DNA of 64,000 nucleotides. It comes from Dyella acidisoli (GTDB lineage Bacteria > Pseudomonadota > Gammaproteobacteria > Xanthomonadales > Rhodanobacteraceae). A program made the translations under genes and the position numbers. Below the pieces are notes generated by a model. That model searched no databases. It was not told where the DNA came from and saw only the letters and a list, made by a program, of their open reading frames with translations. Positions 8,728 to 18,500 of the stretch are shown one piece after another. Numbering within the stretch: position 1 is the stretch's first letter; every line of letters begins with the position of its first letter. The stretch lies in the NCBI RefSeq assembly GCF_030160295.1, contig NZ_BSOB01000020.1, positions 1 to 64,000 on the forward strand, written 5' to 3'.

Positions 8728-9106
8728 CGGTGCACCCCTGAGCTTTCGATAGCCACGCCCTGCCATCCATGAGCGGTATGACATCCGACGATGCAAGATA
8801 AGCAAAGCTAAGACCGTGCCATAGGTGCTTCCCGCCTTGATCTTCCTGTAGACGTTTCGCGGTCACAGTAGCTTTGGTGATCATCATACGGAGAGGCCTA
8901 TTGGGAAATGTGAAGGCTGTAATAAGGAGCCGGAACTGCATCCGCTTTGGTGTTCTCCAAACGAGCGTTTATCGGTGGCCTCAATAGGACTCAATGCCTG
9001 GATGCAACGGACCTACATGGCCTGCTCGGACAGGCTGCTTATCGTCAAATAAGGTGAATTTCGCGCCAGAAAGCTGCTGGATGGCCTTCGTGGGTATGAG
9101 ATAATC
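8728..9106. other. Intergenic region, no gene supported
   Basis: About 380 bp between the divergent MASE1 gene and the AT-hook-like protein. Long antisense frames here are not supported by start signals. I see no RNA structure or repeat of note. Confidence 0.4.
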
Positions 9107-9442
9107 ATGGGTCCCGCAGCACACCCGGTTCCTATGACTCTCCCGAAAGACGCCTTCCGCCGCTTCCAGGAAGAACTTGCGGCCCTCGATAAGGAAATCG
9201 AACAGCGTGTCGTCGCTGTCAAAACCAGAAAGCCGACGGCCAAACAGGCCGCCCTGTCGGCCATGGAGAAGGCCAAAGAGGAGTTTCTGGCGTTGCGTGC
9301 ACGTCACAATCTGACCGTGGCGGACGTAGTGGCCTTTTTCCCGGAGGAAGAGGGCATTGCTTACCTGCAGAGCCTGATCGTGCAGGGGCAGAACAAGCCG
9401 CGCCGCGGACGTAAGCCCAAGCCCAAGGACGGCGACGAGTAA
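9107..9442 (+). CDS. Small H-NS-like / AT-hook DNA-binding protein
   Basis: 111 residues, or 102 if the ATG at 9134 is used; neither start has a clear Shine-Dalgarno. The N-terminal two thirds is a charged helical/coiled region (about residues 15-75), followed by the segment LTVADVVAFFPEEE, similar to the linker of H-NS-type proteins in this lineage. The C-terminal tail PRRGRKPKPK is an AT-hook-like minor-groove binder. The usual H-NS C-terminal W-GRG-KRP core is absent. Likely role: nucleoid-associated or regulatory protein. Inferred from composition only. Confidence 0.7.
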   Translation: MGPAAHPVPMTLPKDAFRRFQEELAALDKEIEQRVVAVKTRKPTAKQAALSAMEKAKEEFLALRARHNLTVADVVAFFPEEEGIAYLQSLIVQGQNKPRRGRKPKPKDGDE

Positions 9443-9564
9443 GACGTCGAATACGGGTTTCTTTACATTTGCGCATATACCCGAGGATGCGCTGACGCCG
9501 GGGCGGCGATTACCTGATGCTTCGCAATGGGACCCGGTCAAGCGTTTGGGTAACTATCTGCCCC

Positions 9565-10533
9565 TCAGGGCACAATGACGACTCGTCCGGGTGTGCCTTG
9601 GGCCACGGCCTGATAGGCCTCTCGCCCCTGTGACAGCGTATAGCGGTGTGCGATCACCGGCGCATCGAACTTGCCGTGATCGAATCCCCTTGCCACCGCC
9701 TGCATCAGTCGAGCCGATGCCACCACGCTCAGCTTGGCGCTGTCGGCGCCCAGCAATTGGGTTTCGTTGTGGTAGAAGTCGATCAGGTCGAATTCCACCC
9801 GACGTTGGCCGGTGGCGCTGATTTCCACTACGCGCCCACGACGCTTGGCCAGGCCGAGCGCCGTTTCGAAGGCGACACCGCCTACGCAGTCGAACACCAC
9901 GTCCACGCCATCGGTCAGGCCGTCCAGGCTGCGCACAGCGGCGACGGCATGTTCGTCGAACGGCACGAAGGCATGAATACGTTTTCCCGCAGGTGAGCTT
10001 GCATCCACCGGATGCCGGTCGACGCCGATGATGCGACAGCCCAGCGCTTTGGCGATTTGCGTCACTGCGCCGCCGACACCGCCGCCTGCGCCGATGACTG
10101 CGATCGTTTCGCCTTCGCGTAATTGCGCGTAATCCATGACGCCCAGCCATGCCACGACGAAATTGACTCCGATCGCCGATGCCTGCGCGTGATCCAGCCC
10201 GGCGGGTTTGCGCACGAGTGCGGCGGTGGGCACACGGATATATTCCGCATGCGTGCCATCGCGAATGAAACCGATATCGCCGCCGGTACCCCATACTTCC
10301 ACACCACGCCAGTCGGGCGGTCCTTGTTCCACCACGCCGCTGAAATCCCGGCCCGGAATGCGCGGCAGCGTGGTTTGCGAGAAGTGGCCGGCTACATTCT
10401 TGATGTCGCTTGGATTGACCGACGCGCCAAGCACTCGCACCAATGCGCTGCCCGCGTCGATTTCCGGTGGCGCAACGTCGGTGTATTCCAGGACATCGAG
10501 CGCACCGTAGCGGCTGAATCGCAGGGCTTTCAT
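9565..10533 (-). CDS. Quinone oxidoreductase-like MDR family NAD(P)H-dependent enzyme
   Basis: 322-residue medium-chain dehydrogenase/reductase. It starts MKALRFSRYG, has the GroES-like N-terminal domain (about 1-120, with GRDFSGVV), and a Rossmann domain with the cofactor motif AVIGAGGGVGG (about residues 145-155). The catalytic and structural zinc cysteines of alcohol dehydrogenases are missing, which favours a zinc-free quinone reductase or enoyl-reductase-like enzyme. It is divergent from the response regulator at 10656 and shares a 122-bp promoter region containing CTTAGGG boxes, so it may be controlled by that two-component system. Substrate unknown. Confidence 0.88.
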   Translation of the reverse strand: MKALRFSRYGALDVLEYTDVAPPEIDAGSALVRVLGASVNPSDIKNVAGHFSQTTLPRIPGRDFSGVVEQGPPDWRGVEVWGTGGDIGFIRDGTHAEYIRVPTAALVRKPAGLDHAQASAIGVNFVVAWLGVMDYAQLREGETIAVIGAGGGVGGAVTQIAKALGCRIIGVDRHPVDASSPAGKRIHAFVPFDEHAVAAVRSLDGLTDGVDVVFDCVGGVAFETALGLAKRRGRVVEISATGQRRVEFDLIDFYHNETQLLGADSAKLSVVASARLMQAVARGFDHGKFDAPVIAHRYTLSQGREAYQAVAQGTPGRVVIVP

Positions 10534-10565
10534 GCACGTCTCCCGGCGGAGGGTGGCGGTAAGAC

Positions 10566-10636
10566 CACCCTAAGCTAATCTGCGCAAAATGGCATCCTGG
10601 GACAATACCTTAGGGAACGAAACCTTAGGGAACGAA
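10566..10636. promoter_or_regulatory. CTTAGGG box cluster (probable response-regulator operator)
   Basis: Two perfect 15-bp tandem copies of accttagggaacgaa (10607-10621 and 10622-10636), ending 19 bp before the response-regulator ATG, plus an inverted copy of the core (accctaag, 10566-10573). OmpR-family regulators commonly bind direct repeats, so autoregulation and control of the divergent oxidoreductase are likely but inferred. Confidence 0.6.
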
Positions 10637-10655
10637 GGAAGAAGGTAAACGCGGT

Positions 10656-11321
10656 ATGCACATCATCCTGGTCGAAGACGACCTGCAACTGGGCGAGGCG
10701 ATTCGGCAGGCGCTGGAGCGGCTTTCCTATGCGGTCACCTGGCTGCGTGACGGACGCGAGGCGCTGGCGGCCATGCGCGATCAAACCGCTGACCTCGTGC
10801 TGCTGGACCTGGGGCTGCCTAACAAGGACGGTCTGGAAGTGCTGGCCGAAGCACGTCGTTCACAGGTCAACACACCGGTGATCGTGATGACAGCGCGCGA
10901 CGGATTGGAGGCGCGCGTGCGCGGCCTGGATGCCGGTGCGGACGATTATCTGGTCAAACCGTTCCACGTCGAGGAATTGAGCGCGCGCATCCGCTCGCTG
11001 ACGCGTCGCGCGCAGGGGCTTGCTGCCAATCGCATTGATGTGGGTGTGATCAGCCTGGATATCGGTACGTGCGAAGCCGAATACCGTGGCCAGCGTGTCG
11101 AACTCACGCGCCGCGAATTTTCGTTGCTACGTATTCTGATGGAACGCGCCGGCCGCATCGTGCGGCGCGAGCATCTGGAGAATTCGCTATATGGTCTGGA
11201 TAACGCGGTGGGCAGCAGTGCGCTGGAAGTGCAGATTCATGCCTTGCGCCGCAAACTCAGCTTCGATGCCATCCGCACCATTCGTGGTGTGGGCTACATG
11301 ATTCCGCGGGATCCTACGTGA
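10656..11321 (+). CDS. OmpR-family response regulator (QseB/TctD-like)
   Basis: 221-residue two-component regulator. Receiver domain (about 1-118) has the acidic pair Glu7/Asp8-Asp9, the phospho-acceptor Asp51 (LVLLDLGLP), Thr in VMTARD and Lys in DYLVKPF. The winged-helix effector domain (about 128-220) has RREFSLLRILMERAGRIV and ends RGVGYM, typical of OmpR/PhoB proteins. The stop TGA overlaps the ATG of the kinase gene (TGATG), so the two are translationally coupled. Tandem CTTAGGG repeats lie just upstream. Confidence 0.95.
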   Translation: MHIILVEDDLQLGEAIRQALERLSYAVTWLRDGREALAAMRDQTADLVLLDLGLPNKDGLEVLAEARRSQVNTPVIVMTARDGLEARVRGLDAGADDYLVKPFHVEELSARIRSLTRRAQGLAANRIDVGVISLDIGTCEAEYRGQRVELTRREFSLLRILMERAGRIVRREHLENSLYGLDNAVGSSALEVQIHALRRKLSFDAIRTIRGVGYMIPRDPT

Positions 11322-12706
11322 TGCGCCTGAGTCTGCGCGGCCGGCTGCGCTGGATGATCATTGCCGTGTTGATTGCCGTGCTGCTGCCGCTCGGCTTGTA
11401 CAGCTATCACCGCGCCCTGAAAGAAACCCGGGAGCTGCTGGATGGGCGTTTAGCCCAGTCCGCGCGCACATTGGATGTGCTGATCCAGAATGCGGGGCTC
11501 GATGCCTTGCGCAAGCCGGAACTGGGTTCGCTGGTGGTGCCCATTATCGGGCGCAAGGCTGAAGAGCAGCTCTTGCACACGCGCACCTACGAAGCCGAAG
11601 TGGGCTATCAGGTGTTCGACATGCACAACCACATGCGTCTGAGCACTGCGAACCTGGCGCAACTGCCATTGCAGCCGACGCCTGTTTCTGGCTTCGAAAG
11701 CTTTTTCTTTGAAGGTTACGGCTGGCGTGTTTTCACCCTGGTCGACGACGTCAATAACGTAGTGATCCGTGTGGGTGAACGTGACGACAGTCGGCGCGAC
11801 ATTACGCACGCATTGTGGCTGGATTTAGGTTTGCCGCAATTGGTTGGTTTGCCGCTGCTGGCCGTGCTGGTGGGGTGGGCAGTGCGGCGCGGCTTGCGTC
11901 CGCTGGAGCGTTTACGGCAAGCCCTTGCAGCACGTTCGCCCGGCAATCGACAACCGATTCAACTGGAAAATGCCCCGCAGGAATTGCAGCCCGTGATGGA
12001 TGCGTTGAACGCGCAATTGGAGCGCCTTGAAGATGCGCTTGAACGTGAGCGGCGCTTCAGTGCCGACGTTGCGCACGAACTGCGTACGCCGTTGGCATCC
12101 ACCATGATTCATCTGGACAGTGCCATGACAGCGAGCCTGCCCGCTGATGCGAAAATCGCATTGACCAGTGCGCAATCCGGTCTCGCACGATTGGCCAGAC
12201 GTATCGAGCAATTGCTTGCGCTTGCGCGATTGGAAGCAGGCGCGGCAGCCGGTCAGCGCGGTGAGGTGGATCTCATCGCCGTAGCGATGAACGTGATCGA
12301 CGAGCTGGCGCCGCTGCTCGGTGAAAGCGGCGTGGATTTCGCATTTGCCGAGCACGACGACAGTTTGAAGGTTCAAGGCTACGAAGCCGCGTTGGCTGCG
12401 TTATTGCGCAACCTGATCGAGAATGCCATGCATCATGTGCCGACTGGAGGTCAGGTGCAGTTGTCGTTGCGCCGTTCGCAAGACGCAACCGTCATCGAAG
12501 TGATCGACAACGGTCCTGGTATTCCACCTGAGCGGCGCGCCAGCGTGTTTGCGCGCTTTCACCGTGAATCCAGCGGTGGTGATGGTTACGGGCTTGGGCT
12601 TTCCATCGTGCAGCGTGCGGCGCAGTTGCATAACGCCACGATTGAATTGCTTGATGCGCCTTCGGGGCGTGGTCTGCGTGTACGGGTGGCGATTCCACGA
12701 TCGTGA
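11321..12706 (+). CDS. Two-component sensor histidine kinase (QseC/TctE-like)
   Basis: 461-residue inner-membrane kinase. TM1 at about 12-28, a periplasmic sensor region (about 30-165), TM2 at about 170-188, then a short linker. The H-box FSADVAHELRTPLAS contains the phosphorylated His252. The N-box LLRNLIENAMHHV, G1 box DNGPGIP and G2 box YGLGLSIV are intact, so it should be active. ATG at 11321 overlaps the regulator stop; a GTG three bases earlier is the alternative start. Signal is unknown; QseC/TctE-type periplasmic domains often sense small acids, amines or metals. Confidence 0.94.
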   Translation: MRLSLRGRLRWMIIAVLIAVLLPLGLYSYHRALKETRELLDGRLAQSARTLDVLIQNAGLDALRKPELGSLVVPIIGRKAEEQLLHTRTYEAEVGYQVFDMHNHMRLSTANLAQLPLQPTPVSGFESFFFEGYGWRVFTLVDDVNNVVIRVGERDDSRRDITHALWLDLGLPQLVGLPLLAVLVGWAVRRGLRPLERLRQALAARSPGNRQPIQLENAPQELQPVMDALNAQLERLEDALERERRFSADVAHELRTPLASTMIHLDSAMTASLPADAKIALTSAQSGLARLARRIEQLLALARLEAGAAAGQRGEVDLIAVAMNVIDELAPLLGESGVDFAFAEHDDSLKVQGYEAALAALLRNLIENAMHHVPTGGQVQLSLRRSQDATVIEVIDNGPGIPPERRASVFARFHRESSGGDGYGLGLSIVQRAAQLHNATIELLDAPSGRGLRVRVAIPRS

Positions 12707-12718
12707 GAGATGCGTGTT

Positions 12719-12736
12719 GGTTGGGGTTTGCACCCC
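12719..12736. repeat. GTTGGGGT-type small hairpin
   Basis: Sequence ttggggtttgcaccccaa forms a short hairpin right after the kinase gene and may act as a 3' end structure. Related hairpins occur at 19999-20060, 34935-34955 and 42861-42930. Confidence 0.55.
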
Positions 12737-12780
12737 AATAGCTAGCGCTAAGGCGTGCCACAAAACATCCTGAGTGAGTC

Positions 12781-12914
12781 CCTCTCCCTATGGGAGAGGG
12801 TGCCGAGAGGCGGGTGAGGGTTCGGGCGGAGCATGATGTCGATATCTTGCGCGAGACGTGCAGGTCGCGCGCTGGTCGTACCCTCACCCCAACCCCTCTC
12901 CCGGAGGGAGAGGG
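12781..12914. repeat. GGGAGAGG-type paired repeat
   Basis: Left hairpin ccctctccctatgggagagg and right hairpin cctctcccggagggagagg, in opposite orientation, are joined by about 85 bp starting gccgagaggcgggtgagggtt and ending ccctcaccccaaccc. The same organisation is found at 34190-34326 and 49089-49255. Confidence 0.8.
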
Positions 12915-12955
12915 GCTTAGCAAGTACGCTATTTTCAACGCTATGCGGTGAGCGA

Positions 12956-13987
12956 TTACGGCTTACCTACCGTCAAAACCGTAAAGCTGTCCGGCACAGC
13001 CTGGCGATGCCCACGTGCATCCTTCTTATCGCTGAGCTGTGCAGACGATAGATAAACACGATGCTTCTGCGGATCCAGCGCCTGCGTGCGTGCGCTTTGC
13101 TGCGTGGTTACATTGGCGACGACGTTGTAATGGTCCGGATCATCCTCATGCACCACCGTCAGCGTGCCGCTTTCGCCGTTGGAACTGTAGATCATGCCTT
13201 CGCCGGCATCGAAGCTCACTGCATCCGGACCGTCACCGATCGGCACTGTCGCTACGCGATGACCATCATGCGCATCGAGTACCGTCATCACCTGGTTATC
13301 GCATACCGAGAATAGACGTCCATGTGCCACATCCATCGCCAAACCGCTTGGCGATTCGCATGGCGCCAACGACCAAGTGTTCAGCACCTTGTTGGTGTTG
13401 CTGTCGATGTCCAGCAATTCGGATTTGTCTTCAATATTCACGTAGACATGGCCGCTGCCGTCTGCCGCCGCAAACTCCGGCTTGCCGGGCAGGGCGATGG
13501 TGGCGATCACAGTGTTCTTGGCAGGATCGATCACGCTGGCGTCGCCGCTCTTGCCATTGAAAGTGAAGACGTGATGCGACGCGCTGTCGTACAGAATGGC
13601 GTCCGGCTTCTGTCCAGTGCCCTTGATGGTTGCGACGGTCTTGAGCGTATCCAGATCAAACACGGTGACCGAATTAGCCTTGCCGTTGCTGGTGAAGCCG
13701 TGGTGCAAATCCTCCGCGATGGCGATGCCATGCACACCATCGGTATTGGGGATGACGCCGATCTGCTTGTCGTGATCCACGTCGACCACCAACACGCGAT
13801 CGCCACGGCTTACAAACAAGTGGCGGCGCTGCGCATCGAAGCTGAGATAGTCCCAGCCGCCGGTGCCGCCCAGCTTGAGGTGGTGAATCACGGCAATGGA
13901 CGGTTGAGCAGCATCGGCCGCCATGGAGGAGGTGGCGGCCAGGGATGCCAAAGATGCGAGTACAGCGGTAACGAGAGGCCGATACAT
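12956..13987 (-). CDS. Secreted YncE-like beta-propeller protein
   Basis: 343 residues from the ATG at 13987. A longer frame starts at 14089, but the internal Met begins a good signal peptide (MYRPLVTAVLASLA..., cleavage after SSMA). Repeated blades carry motifs such as RRHLFVSRGDRVLVVDVD, GVHGIAIAEDLHHGF, NSVTVFDLDT and GDASVIDPAKNTV, the YVTN/YncE-type seven-bladed beta-propeller signature. These proteins sit in the periplasm or on the surface; enzymatic function is not established. No close operon partner; tRNA-Leu lies upstream. Confidence 0.85.
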   Translation of the reverse strand: MYRPLVTAVLASLASLAATSSMAADAAQPSIAVIHHLKLGGTGGWDYLSFDAQRRHLFVSRGDRVLVVDVDHDKQIGVIPNTDGVHGIAIAEDLHHGFTSNGKANSVTVFDLDTLKTVATIKGTGQKPDAILYDSASHHVFTFNGKSGDASVIDPAKNTVIATIALPGKPEFAAADGSGHVYVNIEDKSELLDIDSNTNKVLNTWSLAPCESPSGLAMDVAHGRLFSVCDNQVMTVLDAHDGHRVATVPIGDGPDAVSFDAGEGMIYSSNGESGTLTVVHEDDPDHYNVVANVTTQQSARTQALDPQKHRVYLSSAQLSDKKDARGHRQAVPDSFTVLTVGKP

Positions 13988-14172
13988 AGGAGCAAGCTCG
14001 CTGGAGAGGGGGCTCCAAGCTTGCGCCGGCTTACTTATGGCTTCCTTAGGCGTGTGCACACCACACGACACGCAAGTGATACTGCCCAATGCCCAGGCGG
14101 GTTATAAATTCTTTGCAGGGGATTGTAGTAAGAAGCGAAGAGACTGATTAATTGTCAAACGTTCGCCGACAC

Positions 14173-14259
14173 TGGTGCCCGGAGCCGGAATCGAACCGGC
14201 ATGACCGTGAGGTCGAGAGATTTTAAGTCTCTTGCGTCTACCTGTTTCGCCATCCGGGC
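14173..14259 (-). tRNA. tRNA-Leu (UAA anticodon)
   Basis: 87-nt class II tRNA on the minus strand. Acceptor stem GCCCGGA/TCCGGGC, discriminator A and encoded CCA (14173-14175). Anticodon stem-loop AGAGACTTAAAATCTCT gives anticodon TAA. A long variable arm (cgacctcacggtc) and T-arm ggttcgattcc are present. Confidence 0.96.
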
Positions 14260-14357
14260 TGGAAGGAGCTGCCGAATGACCGGCCGCAGGCGCGCGGATC
14301 GTAACATGCGCCCGAGTGCTAACGGAGCGATAGGCTCCGTTTTTATCTGGATCAGTG

Positions 14358-14597
14358 TCAGGCCACGGCGCTTTCGATCTGCTCTCCTGGCCGTGCGTAT
14401 TGCGCCAGGCGGATGGTGGAGGCGGGACCTGGCATTTCCACACAGGTGCTGCGTCCGGAGCGACTATGCTCATCGCGAGCCGCTTCACGCGCCAGTTGAA
14501 TGGCGGGACCAAGCCTGAGTTGGCTGAACAGGGTGGCCGATTCCCGGCGGATACTCCAATGTCCGTCGAGCGACTGCCTGAGCGAGTAGATCACCAT
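14358..14597 (-). CDS. Small hypothetical protein (DUF2188-like?)
   Basis: 79-residue protein with a good start: ATG at 14597 preceded by GGAG seven bases upstream. The N-terminus MVIYSLRQSLDGHWSIRRE followed by a helix with AIQLAREAARDEH resembles the short beta-beta-alpha layout of DUF2188-type proteins. Located between tRNA-Leu(UAA) and the LuxR-type regulator. Function unknown; the family link is a visual impression only. Confidence 0.5.
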   Translation of the reverse strand: MVIYSLRQSLDGHWSIRRESATLFSQLRLGPAIQLAREAARDEHSRSGRSTCVEMPGPASTIRLAQYARPGEQIESAVA

Positions 14598-14703
14598 CGG
14601 TACGCTCCGTTGGGTTAGCGCGAACTAGCCTTGCAGGGTGTAGCGGAACGCGTGACTTACGACTGCTATTTCGTCAATGATGGCATCAAAATTAGGACGT
14701 GTA

Positions 14704-14721
14704 TGTAGGCAATTTCCTACG
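14704..14721. promoter_or_regulatory. GacA/UvrY-box-like palindrome
   Basis: TGTAGG-N6-CCTACG, an 18-bp interrupted palindrome 122 bp upstream of the LuxR-type regulator start. It closely resembles the known GacA/UvrY site TGTAAG-N6-CTTACA in spacing and outer bases. Possible autoregulatory site; inference. Confidence 0.45.
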
Positions 14722-14842
14722 CAACGTGTACGTATTGGCGCTATATGGAAAATCCTTGCGAAACGCGGGGTTACGCGCTTGCAATGTGTCAGCGACCCGC
14801 CTACTTTGCATAGGCACTGTTCCTGCCCAGGGAGGGCGCAAG

Positions 14843-15493
14843 ATGATTGATGTTGTACTAGTGGATGATCACGAACTGGTCAGAACCGGCTTCAGAATGA
14901 TCCTACAGCAGCCCGACGTCCGCATTTGCGGCGAAGCGGGCACGGCCGAAGAAGGGCTGCGCCTGATTCGGGCGACCAAGCCGCACATCGCGCTGGTCGA
15001 CGTACATATGCCAGGCATGAGCGGCATTGAGCTGACCGAGCGCATCGTGCGGGCCAATCTGCCTACGCACGTGATCGTGGTGACAGTGGTGGAAGATGCC
15101 CGTTTTCCGAAGCGCCTCTTGGATGCCGGCGCGCACGGTTACCTTACCAAAAGCTGCGCGGCCGAAGAGCTGCTCAATGCAGTGCGACAGGTAGCCAGCG
15201 GTCGCCGCTACCTTGCTCCGGCGGTGGCGCAGCAGTTGGCGCTGGCCACACTCGACGGTGAAGGTTCGCCATTCGACGCGCTTTCCAGTCGCGAGCTGGA
15301 AGTGGCGATGATGCTTGTACGCGGCAAGGCGCTGACTGCCATCGGCGAGCAGCTCAACCTAAGCCCGAAAACGGTATCGACCTACAAGCAACGCTTGATG
15401 GAAAAACTGCAGGTCGATCACGTGATCAGTCTTGCGCATCTGATGACCGTGCACGGCTTGCTGGATACGCACAACAACCAGGTTGGAAACTGA
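14843..15493 (+). CDS. LuxR/NarL-family response regulator (GacA/UvrY-like)
   Basis: 216-residue regulator. The ATG at 14843 follows a strong gggaggg; an earlier in-frame ATG at 14699 would add an atypical extension. Receiver domain (about 1-120): VLVDDHELVRTG at the start, phospho-acceptor Asp53 (ALVDVHMPGMSG), Lys in YLTKSCAAEEL. The HTH domain (about 148-210) has LSSRELEVAMMLVRGKALTAIGEQLNLSPKTVSTYKQRLMEKL. The DHELVRTG start and the HTH are most like GacA/UvrY. No uvrC follows, unlike the enterobacterial locus. No kinase is adjacent. A bidirectional terminator separates it from rne. Confidence 0.9.
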   Translation: MIDVVLVDDHELVRTGFRMILQQPDVRICGEAGTAEEGLRLIRATKPHIALVDVHMPGMSGIELTERIVRANLPTHVIVVTVVEDARFPKRLLDAGAHGYLTKSCAAEELLNAVRQVASGRRYLAPAVAQQLALATLDGEGSPFDALSSRELEVAMMLVRGKALTAIGEQLNLSPKTVSTYKQRLMEKLQVDHVISLAHLMTVHGLLDTHNNQVGN

Positions 15494-15516
15494 GGTTTTC
15501 GCCGCTTTCGAAAAGC

Positions 15517-15545
15517 AAAAGGGCCGGACAATGTCCGGCCCTTTT
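15517..15545. terminator. Bidirectional intrinsic terminator between convergent genes
   Basis: Thirteen-base-pair stem aaaagggccggac / gtccggccctttt with a 3-base loop and T-rich 3' flanks on both strands. It serves the LuxR-type regulator and rne. Confidence 0.92.
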
Positions 15546-15571
15546 GTTTGTGCATGGAAAGGAGGCGCGCG

Positions 15572-18500
15572 TCAGGAAAGCCTGTTGTCGCGCTGCTGAC
15601 CAAGATGCAGGTTTTCTTCTTCTTCCGGTGCCTTGGTTTCTTGGTGATCGCTCGACGCATGATGACGCAGCGGCGTGGAGAGAAGATCGCCTTGTTCCGG
15701 CTGATGGATGATCGGCGCAGGCGTCACGGCTACCGGCGCTTCCGGCGTTTGAACGATTGCGGGCTCGACAAGCACAGGTTCATGCACGTGCTTCACTTCG
15801 GTAGGGACAAACGATTCGACTACGGCCGCTTCGTTTGCTGCGGGCTCCGGTTCATGTGGCACGGAAACCGTAACCACCTCAGTCTTTGATACCGCCGGAG
15901 CCTCGTCATGCGTGGGGATCGCTGTCGCTTCTTCGGAAGCTATTGCAGTCGTTTCCGACACGGCTTCGCGCACCGGAATCGGTGGCAACACCGGCAGGTT
16001 GAACGATGACGGTACCGGTGCCGGCGCAATGATCAGTGGTGCAGTGACGTGATCTTCCTGGGCCGCGGATGGATCAGCCTTGGGTTCGGCGTGGAAAACC
16101 TCGGTGCTTGCTGCTTCCGAGATGACCGGCTTCGGCGCTTCCGGCTTACGCACTTCGACGTGTGGAGCTTCGGCGTGCGCGACGGCGTGGTCTGCTTCCG
16201 GTATCGGCGTCGATGCAACAGGGCGTGGCGTGACGTGAGTTACCGTTTCGGCCTTTGCCTGAGGCGCATCTGCTTCCAGTTCTGACGGATCGTCGCGATC
16301 TTCATCGTCCAGATCCTGTGCGTCGAGCTGTTCATTCTGCACGGCACCGGCGACGGCACCTTCATGACGACGACGACGACGGCCACCGCGACGGCCACGG
16401 CGGCGGCGCGATTGACCGACGCCTTCGGCTGACGCTGCCTCGGCAGCGACGGCATGTTCCTCAGTGGCAGGCACCACCATAGGCACCGCGATTTCGGCGA
16501 CCGGCTTCGGTGCTTCTACGGGCTTGGGAGCCGGAGGATTCGCCTGCTGTTGTTGCGCGCGCTCTGCCTGCGGCTGACGTTGCGGGCGTTCCTGCTGAGG
16601 TTGCTTCGCCGCTTCAGCATTCTGCTGTTTGTTGCGTTGCTCGGTTGCGGCAGTTTCGTTCGCTTGCGCTTGTTTCTGCTGGCGCTGCGGCTGTTCCTGC
16701 TTGTTCCGTTCCTGTTGCTGCTGACGAGCCTGTGCTTGCTGCTCGTTACGCGGACGCTGGTTCTGATTCTTGCCTTGCTGCTGCTGATTGCCGCGACCGT
16801 CGCGCTGCTGCGGACCTTGGCGTTGCTGTTGCTCGCCACGTGCGCGCTGCTCGCTGCGGCGGTTGTCTTGCCTGCCGCGCAAAGATTCTTGACGCGGAGT
16901 AGCGACAGGAGCAGGGGCGGGTGCCGGTGCAGCCGCACCATTGCCGCGGAACAAGCCGAACAGCTTGGACAGGAAACCACCCTGCGAAGGAGCCGGAGCG
17001 GAAGCTGGGGTCGCAGCGGCCTGGCGCTGTTGTTTCGCGACCGGAGCTGCCACCGGCGCAGCCGGCTCTTCTTCGCGCACCGGAGCAGGGCTGCTGGGCA
17101 CGATGCCGGTCACCGCAGGCTGTTCGCTGCTACCCAGCATCTGACCCATCTTGCGCACTACATTGGCTTCTTCCGCAGTGAGGCGCTCGTAGCTGGGCTT
17201 GCTGTGCTCGCCCATTTCAGCTTCGCGGATGCGCTGGATTTCGATGTGCGGTGTATCGAGCTTGTCGTCCGCCACGATCACCACATGCACCTTGTTGCGC
17301 AGTTCGATTTCAACCACGCTGGCGCGCTTTTCATTGAGCATGTAATTGGCCACGCTCGGCGGGGCCTGCACCAGCACTTGGCCGGTGTTGTCCTTCATCG
17401 CGTGCTCTTCGATCAGACGAAGCGTGGACAACGACAGCGATTCCACGCTGCGGATATGGCCATGGCCTTCGCAACGCGGACAGACGATCTGGGTGGCTTC
17501 GCCCAGCGAGGGGCGCAGGCGTTGGCGCGACATTTCCATCAGGCCGAAACGCGAGATGCGGCCGATCTGGATGCGCGCACGGTCGAGTTTGGACGCTTCC
17601 TTGAGGCGCTCCTCGACTTCCCGCTGGTGCTTGGGGCTGTCCATGTCGATGAAGTCGATGACGATCAGGCCACCAGCGTCGCGGATGCGCAACTGGCGAG
17701 CGATCTCGGTCGCTGCTTCAAGATTGGTATTGAATGCCGTCTCCTCGATGTCGCCACCTTTGGTGGCCTTGGAGGAGTTGATGTCGATGGCGGTGAGCGC
17801 TTCGGTCTGATCGATCACGATCGAGCCGCCGGAGGGCAGGCGTACCGAGCGATCGAACGCGCTCTCGATCTGCGTTTCGATCTGGTAGCGCGAGAACAGC
17901 GGGGTGTCGTCTTTGTACAGCTTCAGCTTGCGCAGGGCGTTCGGCATCACCTGCTGCATGAAGTCGCGGGCGTCCTGATAGAGGGATTCCTCGTCGATCA
18001 GGATCTCGCCGATATCATTGCGCAGGTAGTCGCGCAGGGCGCGGATGAACAGTTTTGATTCCTGGTAGATCAGGAACGGCGCCTTCTGGGCGCTGGCGGC
18101 CTGAGAAATGGCTTTCCAGGTCGCCAGTAGGTAATCCAGGTCCCACTGCAGCTCTTCGGCGTCGCGGCCCATGCCGGCGGTGCGCACGATCAGGCCCATC
18201 TCGTCGGGGACGGTGAGATGCTCCAGGGCTTCCTTCAGCGCCTGCCGGTCTTCGCCCTCGATGCGACGCGAAACGCCACCCGCCTTCGGGTTGTTCGGCA
18301 TCAGCACCATGTAACGGCCGGCCAGGCTAATGAAGGTGGTCAGCGCCGCACCCTTGTTGCCGCGCTCTTCCTTCTCCACCTGCACGACCACTTCCTGGCC
18401 TTCGCGGAGCAGTTCGCGGATGTTGGACTTGTAAGGATCCTGACCCGGCGTGAAGTACTCGCGGGCGATTTCCTTCAGAGGGAGGAAGCCATGGCGTTCG

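Noticed and set aside
8981-9541. 186-codon minus-strand frame over the AT-hook-like gene
   Set aside because: Antisense to a gene with clear helical and AT-hook content.
16454-18058. 534-codon open frame on the plus strand opposite rne
   Set aside because: It lies entirely antisense to rne and mirrors its codons; no start signal, and composition is the reverse of a low-complexity region.
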